35,770 nucleotides of DNA from Firmicutes bacterium UBA6132 (GCA_002435835.1 DIVM01000098.1:8213-43982), one strand, 5' to 3'; positions 1 through 8,956 are shown, numbered from the stretch's first letter. Program-made: numbers and translations. The notes: generated from the letters alone by a model not told the origin.

Positions 1-202
1 TTCAGCTTTACATGTATCAAGAACTATATGCAGGAGAGCTGAAAGAATAATATTAAGTTTAAAAAAACAAGAAGAAGTAAGTGACGTTTTAATTAAATTT
101 ATTAACAGGTTGTCAGATGTATTATATACATTTGCCAGATATTTAGAAACAAATTTAACTATAATGGATTTTGAAATAGAATATCAAGATAAAATAAAAT
201 AA
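1..202 (+). CDS. ATP:cob(I)alamin adenosyltransferase, 3' end only (partial)
   Basis: Only the last 66 codons are present, read from base 2 to a TAA at 200-202. The translation contains ALHVSRTICRRAER followed by FINRLSDVLYTFARYLE. These match the C-terminal helices of the PduO/MMAB-type cobalamin adenosyltransferase family, including the conserved R-x-x-C-R-R-A-E-R ATP/cobalamin stretch and the N-R-L-S-D motif. The family transfers the 5'-deoxyadenosyl group of ATP to cob(I)alamin to make adenosylcobalamin. That cofactor is needed by lysine 5,6-aminomutase (KamDE), encoded at 27109-29423, so its place near a lysine fermentation locus makes sense. The N-terminal half lies outside the window, so length and start cannot be judged. 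Confidence 0.85.
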   Translation, partial: SALHVSRTICRRAERIILSLKKQEEVSDVLIKFINRLSDVLYTFARYLETNLTIMDFEIEYQDKIK

Positions 203-210
203 TAAATTTA

Positions 211-252
211 AATAGTTCATTGCGATATTATATTTGTAATGAATTATTTTTG
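211..252 (+). terminator. Probable terminator after the adenosyltransferase gene
   Basis: Arms AATAGTTCATT (211-221) and AATGAATTATT (238-248) pair over 11 positions with one G-U pair. A short T run follows (247-251). The stem is A/U rich, so termination may be weak. Confidence 0.5.
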
Positions 253-323
253 TATATTGCTTTGAATATAATCAATTGGTAGGGCAAAACTAAAGCTAAA
301 TTTATTTGGAGGATTTCTAATTT

Positions 324-1454
324 ATGAAAGCAATAGTTTATGATGGTATTCAAGATGTTAAAGTTAAAAATGTAAAAGATCCGACTTTAGAAAAAGGCGA
401 CGATATAATAGTAAAAGTAACTTCAACTGCCATATGTGGCTCTGATTTACATTTAGTTCATGGAATGATTCCTAATATGCCAAAAGGTTTTGTATTAGGC
501 CATGAAACAATGGGTATAGTTGAAGAAACAGGTAAGTATGTAGAAAAAATTAAAAAGGGTGATAGAGTTATTGTTCCTTTTCCAATAGCTTGTGGACATT
601 GTTGGTACTGTGAACATGATTTATTCAGTCAATGTGATAATTCAAATCCAAATGGAGAAACATCTGGTATATTCGGTTATAGTAATACTTATGGTGGATA
701 TGATGGGGGTCAGGCAGAATATTTAAGAGTTCCATATGGAAATGTTGGTCCATTAAAAGTACCTGAAGAATTATCAGATGAACAAATTTTATTCCTTACT
801 GATATATTGCCTACATCATATTGGGGTGTGGATATAGGAGGCGTTAAATCAGGAGACACAGTGGTTGTTTTAGGATGTGGACCTGTGGGTCTATTAACTA
901 TTAAATGGGCTATTTTTAAAGGAGCAAAGCGTGTCATAGCTGTTGATAGAGTAGGATATAGATTGAAACATGCTTTAGAAAAATATAAAGTTGAAGCTGT
1001 TAATTTTGAAGAACATGATAATACTGGGGAATATATAAAAGAAATTACTCGAGGAGGAGCCGATGTAGTTATTGATTGTGTTGGTATGGATGGAAAAATG
1101 TCCACATTTGAAAAAATTGAAACTATGCTTAAATTACAAGGTGGTTCAAAATCAGCTATAGAAATGGCAACACATGCAGTTCGAAAAGGTGGAACAGTTG
1201 TTTTAGTAGGCGTATATGGTTCAAAATATAATTTATTTCCGCTAGGAGATTTTTTTGCAAGGAATATAACATTAAAAATGGGTCAATGTCCAGCTCATGC
1301 ATATGTAGAACCTATATTAAATCTTATTAAAGAAGGTAAATTTGATGCAACTGATATTATAACGCACAAATTATCTTTGGATGAAGGTAAGCATGCATAT
1401 GAAATATTTGATAAAAAGTCTGATGACTGTATTAAAGTAATTTTAAAACCATAG
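324..1454 (+). CDS. Zinc-dependent alcohol dehydrogenase, MDR family
   Basis: This is a 376-residue medium-chain NAD(P)-dependent dehydrogenase that should interconvert an alcohol and its aldehyde or ketone. Catalytic zinc ligands are visible as C38 (AICGSD) and H60-E61 (GHE). The structural zinc lobe has four cysteines (C90, C93, C96, C104), and the Rossmann loop GCGPVG lies near 184-189. The long insert around residues 108-140 and the C-terminal QCPAHAYVEP stretch resemble the formaldehyde-dehydrogenase-like branch of the family rather than classic ethanol dehydrogenases. The ATG at 324 is preceded by GGAGG. It stands alone between two terminators. The substrate cannot be told from sequence; a role in reducing fermentation aldehydes is only a guess. 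Confidence 0.85.
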   Translation: MKAIVYDGIQDVKVKNVKDPTLEKGDDIIVKVTSTAICGSDLHLVHGMIPNMPKGFVLGHETMGIVEETGKYVEKIKKGDRVIVPFPIACGHCWYCEHDLFSQCDNSNPNGETSGIFGYSNTYGGYDGGQAEYLRVPYGNVGPLKVPEELSDEQILFLTDILPTSYWGVDIGGVKSGDTVVVLGCGPVGLLTIKWAIFKGAKRVIAVDRVGYRLKHALEKYKVEAVNFEEHDNTGEYIKEITRGGADVVIDCVGMDGKMSTFEKIETMLKLQGGSKSAIEMATHAVRKGGTVVLVGVYGSKYNLFPLGDFFARNITLKMGQCPAHAYVEPILNLIKEGKFDATDIITHKLSLDEGKHAYEIFDKKSDDCIKVILKP

Positions 1455-1496
1455 AACAATGGGTAATATCTCAAAATCTTTAATTAGCTAAAAATT

Positions 1497-1537
1497 AGAG
1501 ACTAACTTATTAATGTTCTTATAAGTAGTCTCTTTTT
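1497..1537 (+). terminator. Terminator between convergent genes
   Basis: AGAGACTAACTTAT pairs with ATAAGTAGTCTCT (one bulged base) and a T5 tract follows at 1533-1537. It ends the alcohol dehydrogenase transcript. The stem could also slow transcription arriving from the response regulator on the other strand. Confidence 0.75.
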
Positions 1538-1550
1538 AAAAACGAATTTT

Positions 1551-2219
1551 TTAACATTCAGATTTATAACCGACTTTTCTTATTGTAACTATATTTTTTT
1601 CATACTTTCCTATTTTAGACCTTAAACATTTTATATGTGTATCAACAGTTCTGTCATCACCAAAATAATCCCAGTTCCAAACAGTTGAAAGAATTTGACT
1701 TCGTGATAATACTATGTTTTTATTTTGAATCAAATAATATAATAAATCAAATTCTTTTGGTGTTAAAATAGCTTTTTCTCCATCAATTAAAACAGTTCGT
1801 TCTCTATATTTAACAGTTAGTCCTTCTATTTCAACATCTTGCATGCTATTTAATGCATTCCTTTTTAATAGGTTTTTAACTCTTGTAGTTAATATTCTCG
1901 GGCTAAATGGTTTTGAAATATATTCATCAGCTCCTGCGTTAAATCCAGTAAGTTCATCTATTTCAGTATCTCTTGCTGTAAGCATAAGTATTGGAACTTC
2001 AGAATTTTTCCTTATATATCTACATACTTCATACCCATCTATTTTTGGCATCATAACATCTAAAATTATAAGAGAAAAATCATAATCAGAGTTAAATTTT
2101 GCTATTGCATCTTCTCCATCGCATGCTTCAACGACTTTAAATCCTTCATTTATTAAATAGCTCGCAACAAGCTTTCTTATATTGCTTTCATCTTCAGCAA
2201 TTAATATTTTATTTTCCAT
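1551..2219 (-). CDS. OmpR/PhoB-type response regulator
   Basis: This 222-residue protein has an N-terminal receiver domain: acidic pocket E9-D10, phospho-acceptor D54 in LIILDVMMP, T81, and K103 in ISKPF. A C-terminal winged-helix DNA-binding domain covers about residues 125-220 (LTPKEFDLLYYL, DDRTVDTHIKCLRSKI). GGAGGG lies 8 nt upstream of the ATG. It follows directly after the histidine kinase gene with 2 bases between them, so the two form one transcription unit and almost certainly a signalling pair. Nothing in the sequence identifies the signal or target genes. Confidence 0.93.
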   Translation of the reverse strand: MENKILIAEDESNIRKLVASYLINEGFKVVEACDGEDAIAKFNSDYDFSLIILDVMMPKIDGYEVCRYIRKNSEVPILMLTARDTEIDELTGFNAGADEYISKPFSPRILTTRVKNLLKRNALNSMQDVEIEGLTVKYRERTVLIDGEKAILTPKEFDLLYYLIQNKNIVLSRSQILSTVWNWDYFGDDRTVDTHIKCLRSKIGKYEKNIVTIRKVGYKSEC

Positions 2220-2221
2220 AC

Positions 2222-3775
2222 TTAGCCCTCCAAGTCATTATCATCAGTATCCATATCATCATCCATATCAAAATTAGCCAATTCAAGTTCAAAGAAAAAT
2301 TCTACACCACCATCTATATTTTTACACCCATAATTTTCACCATGCATATCCATTATTGCTTTAACTATGGCAAGACCTAGTCCATAACTTCCCATATTTT
2401 TTCTTGATTTATCAGCTCTATAAAAACTAATAAAAAGACTATCTAAGTCTTCATCAGATATAAAATTACCTTCATTAAATATTTTAATTAGGCATTTATT
2501 ATTATTTTTATTTGTAGAAATTATTATTTTTCCATTTGATAATGTATACTTTATAGCATTTTCAAATAAGTTTTGAAATACTTGTTCAATTCTATAATAA
2601 TCAGCAAATACAATAAAGTTATCAGAAATATTTTTGTCAACATAAATACCTTTTGACTCAGTTATAATTTTACTTTTTTGAATTGTATCATTGATTATTT
2701 CATTTATACTAAAATTAGATTTTGTAAGTTCAATCATACCACTTTCTAACTGGGATAATTTTAAAAGTTCTTGAACAAAAACAGACATTTTATCGCCTTC
2801 ACTTATAATAATGTTTAAATAATCTCTTTTAGTTTCTTCATCTATGTTGTTAATATCTAAAAGGGCTTCTGAATAACTCATTATTAAAGTTAAAGGAGTT
2901 TTAAAATCGTGGGATACATTTGCGATAAATTGTTTTCGCATTTGATCCGTTTTTTCCTGCCTTGTTAAATCATCTTTTAATTTCTCATTAGCAACCATAA
3001 GTTGAGAAACAAAATCCTGAAGTTTTTCAGACATGTTGTTGATGCTTTTAGATAATAAACCTATTTCATCATTTGTAAGTATGTTACATCTGTCCATAAA
3101 ATTTAAATTAGAAATTTTATCCGCTATTATTTGCAACTGTCTTATTGGTTTAGTAGCTTTGTCAGCTATAAAATAAATTAAAATTGCTCCTATTAATAAA
3201 GTAAAAATTGATATATATAAAGAATACTTTATTGCCATCATTGATAAATCTTTAATAAATTTAATTGGCGTTTGTACAATTATATAATTACTGCTATCTA
3301 TTTTTGATAAAATTGTAATGTTATTATCAAAGTGATTATTTACATCATTTATTATATAATAATTTTTATTTGATAAATCTAAGAAAGCATTATCATTCCA
3401 AAGTCTATCTATTAAATGAAGTATATCCTTTTCGAAGGGGCTTTGAGAAAAATATTTTTGTCTTGAATAATATTCTACTTCACCATTACCCGTTGAGGTA
3501 TCCAAAGAAAATATACATATTGATATATTTTGATTTTCTTGTCTGGTTATTGTAGAAACTAACTGATCTAAATCTTTAGTTTCATATGAAGATTTGATTT
3601 CGTCGACTCCACTTTTTAAACTATTAATTTTATCATTAGTGTAAAGTTTATCAAACAATGTAGTTCCAAGTATAAGTGAAAGTATTACATTAAAAATAAG
3701 CACGCATAAAATTACCATGAAAAGTTTGTTTTTTAAACTATGTTTTAATTTTATCTTTTTAAAATTTATGTTCAT
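2222..3775 (-). CDS. Membrane sensor histidine kinase
   Basis: This is a class I histidine kinase that would phosphorylate the adjacent OmpR-type regulator. Counting from the start chosen here, it has transmembrane segments at about residues 18-40 and 180-204, with an extracytoplasmic sensor of roughly 140 residues between them. A HAMP linker follows (ATKPIRQL). The dimerisation domain has the phospho-accepting H289 in NVSHDFKTP, and the ATPase domain carries the N box (NLFENAIKYT) and G box (GLGLAIV). The frame is open from 3796, but the ATG at 3775 is preferred because AAGGAG sits 6 nt upstream; the 3796 ATG has no ribosome site. The acidic tail (DMDDDMDTDDND) is unusual. The ligand is unknown. 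Confidence 0.9.
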   Translation of the reverse strand: MNINFKKIKLKHSLKNKLFMVILCVLIFNVILSLILGTTLFDKLYTNDKINSLKSGVDEIKSSYETKDLDQLVSTITRQENQNISICIFSLDTSTGNGEVEYYSRQKYFSQSPFEKDILHLIDRLWNDNAFLDLSNKNYYIINDVNNHFDNNITILSKIDSSNYIIVQTPIKFIKDLSMMAIKYSLYISIFTLLIGAILIYFIADKATKPIRQLQIIADKISNLNFMDRCNILTNDEIGLLSKSINNMSEKLQDFVSQLMVANEKLKDDLTRQEKTDQMRKQFIANVSHDFKTPLTLIMSYSEALLDINNIDEETKRDYLNIIISEGDKMSVFVQELLKLSQLESGMIELTKSNFSINEIINDTIQKSKIITESKGIYVDKNISDNFIVFADYYRIEQVFQNLFENAIKYTLSNGKIIISTNKNNNKCLIKIFNEGNFISDEDLDSLFISFYRADKSRKNMGSYGLGLAIVKAIMDMHGENYGCKNIDGGVEFFFELELANFDMDDDMDTDDNDLEG

Positions 3776-3859
3776 GATACTCCTTATATAATTCATAAAA
3801 ATAGTTTGGTGAGTAATATCAATAGTATAGCATAACTGTGTTAAAATTGTGAAAAATTC

Positions 3860-4090
3860 GCAGTCTCATTCCCAAATTTGTTTACTCGCTGTCGCTCGCA
3901 TAAATTTGGAAGCGCAGTTTCGTTCACATATTTGCTTATTCGCTTTCACTCATGCAAATATGGAACTCATTGCGTTTGAATTACCTACAATTTCTTTCTC
4001 CCTTACGGTCGAAGAAATTGGGGAAATCATAATCGTTGCGGTTGACCTACCATCCATTTTTTTCTTCCTAGGGTCGAAAAGATGGGGTTA
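3860..4090. repeat. Array of four related hairpins in a 428-bp gene-free gap
   Basis: Four successive units of about 55-65 bp each contain a stem-loop. Arms are 3872-3879/3902-3909 (CCAAATTT/AAATTTGG), 3927-3935/3954-3962 (CATATTTGC/GCAAATATG), 3988-3996/4012-4020 (CAATTTCTT/AAGAAATTG) and about 4054-4064/4076-4085. Stem sequences differ between units but stay self-complementary. Loops are alike in pairs: ACTCGCTGTCGCTCGCAT with ATTCGCTTTCACTCATG, and CCTTACGGTCGA with TCCTAGGGTCGA. An 80-codon open frame across the array (3849-4091) has no ribosome site and is probably not a gene. I saw nothing in 3776-3859. Confidence 0.6.
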
Positions 4091-4097
4091 GGGCATA

Positions 4098-4132
4098 CAA
4101 AAGAAGACAAATAATTTTGTTATTTGTCTTCT
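4098..4132 (-). terminator. Probable terminator of the thiolase/CoA transferase operon
   Basis: A perfect 13-bp inverted repeat (AGAAGACAAATAA at 4102-4114 and its complement at 4120-4132) has a 5-base loop. Read on the minus strand, the RNA ends in a short U run. It lies about 70 bp past the stop of the CoA transferase beta gene. Confidence 0.55.
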
Positions 4133-4168
4133 CGGATAATTTATTAAACTTATTTTTTACTAACTATA

Positions 4169-4195
4169 GGATCCTGTGCTTTTATTCAGGATGAC
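4169..4195. repeat. ATCCT...CAGGATGACAA hairpin repeat, copy 1
   Basis: ATCCTG (4171-4176) and CAGGAT (4187-4192) form a small hairpin followed by GACAA. A second copy with the same right end (CAGGATGACAA) lies at 8957-8983. Both sit just past the stop codon of a gene. Confidence 0.5.
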
Positions 4196-4203
4196 AAAAT
4201 TAA

Positions 4204-4857
4204 TTATTCTAAACCAAATCTTTTAAGGTTTGGTGAAATTATTAATTCTGCTTCAGTTGCAGCTTGAACTTCTTCAACAGTTGCTTCAGGTCCTAATTCT
4301 TCAAGAACTAAACCATTTTGCGTTACTCTAATAACTGCCATTTCTGTAACTATTAAATTAACTTGTTCTTTTGCTGTTAGAGGTAATGTGCATTGCTTTA
4401 ATATTTTAGGAGTTCCTTTTTGAGTATGAACCATAGCAACTATAACCATATTAGCACCAACTACTAAGTCCATAGCTCCACCCATTCCTGGAACCATTTT
4501 GCCCGGTATTTTCCAATTAGCTAAACTTCCTTTTTCATCAACTTCCATAGCTCCAAGAACTGTTGCATCAACATGCCCGCCACGTATTATACCAAATGAT
4601 GTAGCTGAGTCAAAATACATACCACCAGGTTGTATTGATGAAGGCATACCACCTGCATTTACTAATTCCCAATCTTCTTTTCCTTTTTCGGGAGCTGGAC
4701 CAAGTCCTAAAAATCCATTTTCTGATTGGAATGTAACGTCCATACCTTCAGGTATATAATTAGCTACCATAGTAGGAAGTCCAATACCTAAATTTACAAC
4801 ATCACCATCATGCAATAATTCTGCAACTCTTTTTGCTATAACTATTTTTGCATCCAT
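4204..4857 (-). CDS. CoA transferase beta subunit (acetoacetate/butyrate type)
   Basis: This 217-residue protein is the usual length for the beta subunit of a two-subunit family I CoA transferase (AtoA/CtfB-like). It carries VNLGIGLPTMV near residue 21 and SENGFLGLGP with E46, the glutamate that forms the covalent CoA thioester in this family. The enzyme moves CoA between short-chain acids such as acetoacetate, acetate and butyrate. Its stop is followed by a hairpin terminator on the minus strand. The start overlaps the alpha-subunit stop by one base, which suggests coupled translation. In lysine fermentation such an enzyme could activate acetoacetate or release butyrate or acetate. The preferred acid cannot be read from sequence. 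Confidence 0.88.
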   Translation of the reverse strand: MDAKIVIAKRVAELLHDGDVVNLGIGLPTMVANYIPEGMDVTFQSENGFLGLGPAPEKGKEDWELVNAGGMPSSIQPGGMYFDSATSFGIIRGGHVDATVLGAMEVDEKGSLANWKIPGKMVPGMGGAMDLVVGANMVIVAMVHTQKGTPKILKQCTLPLTAKEQVNLIVTEMAVIRVTQNGLVLEELGPEATVEEVQAATEAELIISPNLKRFGLE

Positions 4858-5513
4858 TACTTGTCACCTCCAACAATATAGTCAACAAATATACCTGAAC
4901 TCATTACTTGATCCGGGTCAATTTCACCAATTTCAACTATTTTGTCCGCTTGAACTATTACTATATCAGCTGCCATAGCCATTATAGGATTGAAGTTTTT
5001 AGTTGTTTTACTAAAAATCATATTTCCTTTTTTATCTACTATAGAAGCTTTTATTATAGCTACATCAGCTCTTAGAGGAAGCTCCAATAAATATTCTTTT
5101 CCATCAATAACTTTTTTTTCTTTTCCGTTTTCAACTTCAGTTCCAACGCCAGTAGGTGTTAAGAAACCTCCAAGTCCATATCCTCCACATCTAACTTTTT
5201 CAGCAAGAGTACCTTGTGGTGTAAGTACGACTTCTGTTTCTCCAGAATTCATTTGGTTAGCTGTTTCTGGATTTGTTCCAACGTGAGAAACAATCATTTT
5301 TTTAAATTGTTTATTAACAACCATTTTGCCAACGCCTTTTTCAGGGAATCCTGTATCATTACATATAAGAGTTAAATTTTTAACATTTTTCTTTACTAAA
5401 GCATCGATTAAATCTTCAGGAGTACCATTGGCAAGAAATCCACCAACCATAATTGTCATTCCTTCTTTAACTTTATCAACAGCTTCTTCAATAGATACAA
5501 TTTTATTTATCAT
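4857..5513 (-). CDS. CoA transferase alpha subunit (acetoacetate/butyrate type)
   Basis: This protein of about 218 residues is the alpha subunit of the same family I CoA transferase. The family's glycine-rich CoA-binding motif is seen as TIMVGGFLANGTPE near residue 26, with LICNDTGFPEKGVGKM and CGGYGLGGFLTPTGVGTE further on. The frame extends to an ATG at 5531. The ATG at 5513 is preferred because an AAAGG sequence lies about 10 nt upstream, whereas the 5531 ATG has only A/T before it. It is between the thiolase and beta-subunit genes, so all three are probably cotranscribed. The order thiolase-alpha-beta matches an acetoacetate-handling operon of the ato/ctf type. Confidence 0.88.
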   Translation of the reverse strand: MINKIVSIEEAVDKVKEGMTIMVGGFLANGTPEDLIDALVKKNVKNLTLICNDTGFPEKGVGKMVVNKQFKKMIVSHVGTNPETANQMNSGETEVVLTPQGTLAEKVRCGGYGLGGFLTPTGVGTEVENGKEKKVIDGKEYLLELPLRADVAIIKASIVDKKGNMIFSKTTKNFNPIMAMAADIVIVQADKIVEIGEIDPDQVMSSGIFVDYIVGGDK

Positions 5514-5575
5514 GATAAGTCTGCCTTTCATATTAATTTATTTTATTTATACAGAAGTTCTTGATTTATTATTTT

Positions 5576-5628
5576 AGGGACGGACCCTTTTTATTATAGT
5601 CTATCTTTTGGGCTTTAGGGTCCGTACC
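5576..5628. repeat. GGGACGGACCC-type hairpin between thiolase and CoA transferase genes
   Basis: GGGACGGACCC (5577-5587) pairs with GGGTCCGTACC (5618-5628) at 10 of 11 positions. On the operon (minus) strand no U run follows, so it is unlikely to be a terminator. It resembles the elements at 27015-27087 and 13692-13704 and may instead affect message stability. Confidence 0.6.
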
Positions 5629-5633
5629 TTTAA

Positions 5634-6812
5634 TTATCTTTGAACTAAAACAGCAGTTCCCATACCGCCACCTATACATAATGTTGCAAGACCTTTTTTA
5701 GCATCTCTTTTTTTCATTTCATATAATAATGTAGTTAATATTCTTGCTCCAGAAGCTCCTATTGGATGTCCAAGTGCTATAGCTCCACCATTAACATTTA
5801 CAATTTCAGGATTGAATTTTAATTCTCTTGCAACAGCTAATGCTTGTGCTGCAAATGCTTCATTTGCTTCTATTAAATCTAAATCATCAACAGTCCAGTT
5901 AGCTTTTTTTAGAGCTTTTCTAACTGCAGGTACAGGTCCAACGCCCATTATTTTAGGATCAACACCAGCTGTGCCGTATCCAGTTATTTCTGCTAAATAT
6001 TCTATTCCAAGTTCATCAGCTTTTTCTTTGCTCATAATAATTAATGCAGCACCACCGTCATTAATACCAGATGCATTAGCAGCTGTAACAGAACCATCTT
6101 TTGTAAATGCAGGCTTTAATTTAGACATTTTGTCATAAGTTGAACCATGTCTTGGATACTCATCAGTATCAATAACTATTGGTTCTCCTTTTTTCTGTGG
6201 AATAATTATTGGAACTATTTCATCAGCAAATTTTCCTGATTTTTGAGCAGCTTCTGCTTTATTTTGGCTTTCTACTGCTAATTTATCTTGGTCTTCTCTT
6301 GATATTCCATATTGTTCAGCAACATTTTCTGCAGTTACTCCCATGTGGTAATTATTATAAATATCCCATAAACCATCATTTACCATTGAGTCTACAATTT
6401 TACCATCATTCATTCTTTGTCCCCATCTACCACTAGGCATCAAATATGGAGCATTAGTCATGCTTTCGCATCCGCCACAAAGAATTATTTCATCATCACC
6501 GCTTGCTATTAATTGTGCTGCCATGCTTACAGTTCTTAAACCTGATCCACATACTATGTTAATAGTTAAAGCAGGTATTTCATTAGGAAGTCCTGCTCCT
6601 AAAGATACTTGTCTTGCTACGTTTTGACCTAAACCAGCGCTCAATACATTTCCAAAAATTACATCATCAATCATTGAAGGCTCTATTTTAGCTCTTTTTA
6701 TTGCTTCTTTAGCTGCAGTTATACCAAGGTCTATTGCTGATAGTGATTTAAATAATCCTCCAAATTTACCTATAGGTGTTCTTGCTGCTGATGCTATAAC
6801 AACTTTTCTCAT
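5634..6812 (-). CDS. Acetyl-CoA C-acetyltransferase (thiolase)
   Basis: This 392-residue biosynthetic-type thiolase interconverts two acetyl-CoA and acetoacetyl-CoA. Catalytic residues are visible: nucleophile C88 in [10 protein letters not shown], the histidine in [10 protein letters not shown] near 348 and the second cysteine in [10 protein letters not shown] near 378. The length is typical and the protein is expected to be a cytosolic tetramer. GGGAGGAAT lies upstream of the ATG. It is the first gene of the minus-strand thiolase/CoA transferase operon. With the CoA transferase it would convert acetoacetate, released in the Kce step of lysine fermentation, into acetyl-CoA. It could equally run in the butyrate-forming direction. 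Confidence 0.94.
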   Translation of the reverse strand: MRKVVIASAARTPIGKFGGLFKSLSAIDLGITAAKEAIKRAKIEPSMIDDVIFGNVLSAGLGQNVARQVSLGAGLPNEIPALTINIVCGSGLRTVSMAAQLIASGDDEIILCGGCESMTNAPYLMPSGRWGQRMNDGKIVDSMVNDGLWDIYNNYHMGVTAENVAEQYGISREDQDKLAVESQNKAEAAQKSGKFADEIVPIIIPQKKGEPIVIDTDEYPRHGSTYDKMSKLKPAFTKDGSVTAANASGINDGGAALIIMSKEKADELGIEYLAEITGYGTAGVDPKIMGVGPVPAVRKALKKANWTVDDLDLIEANEAFAAQALAVARELKFNPEIVNVNGGAIALGHPIGASGARILTTLLYEMKKRDAKKGLATLCIGGGMGTAVLVQR

Positions 6813-7003
6813 TTTAAAATTCCTCCCAAAGAATGGTAGATATATTATTTAATACTTAAATGCTATTTTTAAAATTCATTTTTTTATATGCAATAATGCA
6901 TATTATATTTTTTAATCAGTTGCAGAATTGAAAATATGGTGTTAAAATATTATTACCAAACTAAAAAAATATATAAAATTTCGATTATCAAAATATAAAT
7001 ACT

Positions 7004-7063
7004 TTAAATAGTTCGCTATTCAAACTATTTAATAATATTTTATTTGAAAATCAAAATATTATT
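7004..7063. repeat. Two adjoining perfect palindromes in the 6813-7186 divergent gap
   Basis: TTAAATAGTT (7004-7013) and AACTATTTAA (7023-7032) form a 10-bp dyad. AATAATATTTT (7031-7041) and AAAATATTATT (7053-7063) form an 11-bp dyad overlapping it by two bases. They lie between the divergent thiolase and activator genes and could be operators or a transcription block. I saw no sigma-54 -24/-12 promoter on either strand of 6813-7186. A TATAAT on the minus strand near 6895-6905 is the best candidate promoter element for the thiolase operon, and it is weakly supported. Confidence 0.4.
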
Positions 7064-7186
7064 CTCACAGTTATAAATAATACCACAATTTAAATATAAT
7101 ATCAATTAAAATTGTTAAAAAATAACACTAATTTTGTAAAAATATATAATAAATATATATAAACTTGCAACAAGAAGGAAAATAAA

Positions 7187-8926
7187 ATGGAAAAAGTTAA
7201 AAATCAAAGTAACATTTATAAAAATAATTTAAATACAGGATATATATTAACAGATGATAAATACAATATTTTATATTGTAATGAATTGTTCAAAAAGTTT
7301 ATAGGTCTAAGTTTAAGTGATATTTTGAATAAAAAAGTTACAGTTTTTTTTCAAGATATAAAAGTTGATAAAAAACAGGAACTTTATCCAGTAAGATATG
7401 GGGATAATTCTATTTATTATGTAATGCAAGAAGAAATAAAAATTTATAATAATGAACTTTATGCATTTTTTTTCCACGATTTTTCTTTAGATAGTGAGTT
7501 AGAGAAACAAATTCAAAGGTTAAACACCCAGCAGTATTTATACAATGAAATGTTTAACAAATTAGATGATGGTATTTATATAACCGATGAAGAAGGTACA
7601 ACAATATATGTTAATGATGCTTTTCTAAATCTGTCTGGTTTAACAAGGGAACAAGTAATTGGTAAAACTGTTTATGAGCTAAGAAGTTTTGATATTTTAC
7701 CTAATTCATGCTGTGCTAAAGTTATTGAAACCAATGGTCCCGTTACTACTATAAATAATTATTATAAAGGGCAAAGATGCCTAGTATCAGGTTCACCCAT
7801 ATATGATGAAAATGGCAAGCTTGCTAAAACTATTGCTGTAATAAGAGATGTTTCTGAACTGGAAGTGTTGATGAAAACAATAGCTAAAGAAGATAATTTA
7901 TTTATTAAAAGCAGAAATAATTATAATATTAAGACGCAAGAGTTGGGCAAAGAAGCTGAAATAGTTGTTTACAATGATAAAATGAAAAAAATATATGATA
8001 AAGCTAAAAAGGTTGCATCTGTTGATAGCACAATTTTAATATTAGGAGAAACAGGTGTAGGAAAAGATTTTATAGCTACTAATATATATAAAATGTACAG
8101 CAGTGTAAGCAGTGGGAAGTTTATAAAAATTAACTGTGGTGCTGTTCCAGAACATTTATTAGAATCAGAATTTTTTGGTTATGAAGAAGGAGCATTTACA
8201 GGTGCTAATAAAGGTGGTAAAAAAGGTCTTTTTGAAGAAGCGAGCGGCGGGATATTATATTTAGATGAAATAGGAGATATGCCATACACTTTGCAAGTAA
8301 AACTTTTAAGCGCTCTTAATGATAGAATGTTTTATAGAATTGGAGGAATAAAACCTGTTGAGTTTAATGCAAGAGTAATAGCAGCTACAAATGTTGAATT
8401 AAAAAAACTTGTGGATGAAAAAAAGTTCAGAGCTGATTTATATTATAGATTAAATGTAGTTAGGTTTGTAATTCCACCAATAAGGCAAAGAAAAGAAGAT
8501 ATAATACCTTTATCCCAACAGTTTATAGAATATTACAATAATAAATACGGAAAAAATTGTTATTTTACACCTAATTGTTTGGAAAGTTTTTTATTATATC
8601 CATGGCCGGGTAATATTAGAGAAATGAAAAATTTAATTGAACGTATTGTTTTAATGTCCGATGATACTAAAATTGACTCGGAAATTTTTAGAGAAAATTT
8701 AATGCAAAATGAATCCAATATAAATGTAAATGAAAATTCGCCTATATTGAACAATAATATAAATGTAGTAAGCAATAATAAAACCCTTAAAGAACAAGTG
8801 GATGAATTTGAAAAAGAAATAATTGAAAAAACATTAATAGTATCTAAAAATATGAAAGAAGCAGCAAATACGTTGGGTATAGATTTATCCACCTTAGTTA
8901 GGAAAAAACAAAAGTTTAAAATGTAG
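7187..8926 (+). CDS. Sigma-54-dependent transcriptional activator, PAS-PAS-AAA+-HTH
   Basis: This is a 579-residue bacterial enhancer-binding protein. Two PAS-like sensor regions lie at about residues 12-100 and 120-225 (the second with DGIYITDEEGTTIYVNDAF). The AAA+ domain spans about 260-490, with Walker A GETGVGKD (287-294), the sigma-54 contact loop GAFTGA (335-340) and Walker B ILYLDE (356-361). A Fis-type helix-turn-helix ends the protein (MKEAANTLGIDLSTLVRKKQ). AAGGA precedes the ATG. Such proteins use ATP to open RNA polymerase-sigma-54 complexes. It is divergent from the thiolase/CoA transferase operon, so that operon is the obvious candidate target. However, I could not find a sigma-54 promoter there, so the target remains open. 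A terminator follows at 9011-9049. Confidence 0.93.
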   Translation: MEKVKNQSNIYKNNLNTGYILTDDKYNILYCNELFKKFIGLSLSDILNKKVTVFFQDIKVDKKQELYPVRYGDNSIYYVMQEEIKIYNNELYAFFFHDFSLDSELEKQIQRLNTQQYLYNEMFNKLDDGIYITDEEGTTIYVNDAFLNLSGLTREQVIGKTVYELRSFDILPNSCCAKVIETNGPVTTINNYYKGQRCLVSGSPIYDENGKLAKTIAVIRDVSELEVLMKTIAKEDNLFIKSRNNYNIKTQELGKEAEIVVYNDKMKKIYDKAKKVASVDSTILILGETGVGKDFIATNIYKMYSSVSSGKFIKINCGAVPEHLLESEFFGYEEGAFTGANKGGKKGLFEEASGGILYLDEIGDMPYTLQVKLLSALNDRMFYRIGGIKPVEFNARVIAATNVELKKLVDEKKFRADLYYRLNVVRFVIPPIRQRKEDIIPLSQQFIEYYNNKYGKNCYFTPNCLESFLLYPWPGNIREMKNLIERIVLMSDDTKIDSEIFRENLMQNESNINVNENSPILNNNINVVSNNKTLKEQVDEFEKEIIEKTLIVSKNMKEAANTLGIDLSTLVRKKQKFKM

Positions 8927-8956
8927 AATAATATGTTTATAACCATAAAAAGCATA

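Noticed and set aside
710..1105. Long minus-strand frame inside the alcohol dehydrogenase gene, and similar opposite-strand frames in other genes
   Set aside because: They have no ribosome sites or recognisable domains and lie wholly within well-supported genes on the other strand.
3860..4090. Possible CRISPR array
   Set aside because: There is no constant direct repeat. The arms differ between units, unit lengths vary and no cas genes are near.
3849..4091. 80-codon open frame on the plus strand
   Set aside because: It has no ribosome site and runs exactly along the hairpin array, so its repetitive peptide is a by-product of the repeats.
5576..5628. Intrinsic terminator between thiolase and CoA transferase alpha genes
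   Set aside because: On the operon strand the hairpin is followed by UAAAAUAAU rather than a U run, and the three genes form a logical unit.
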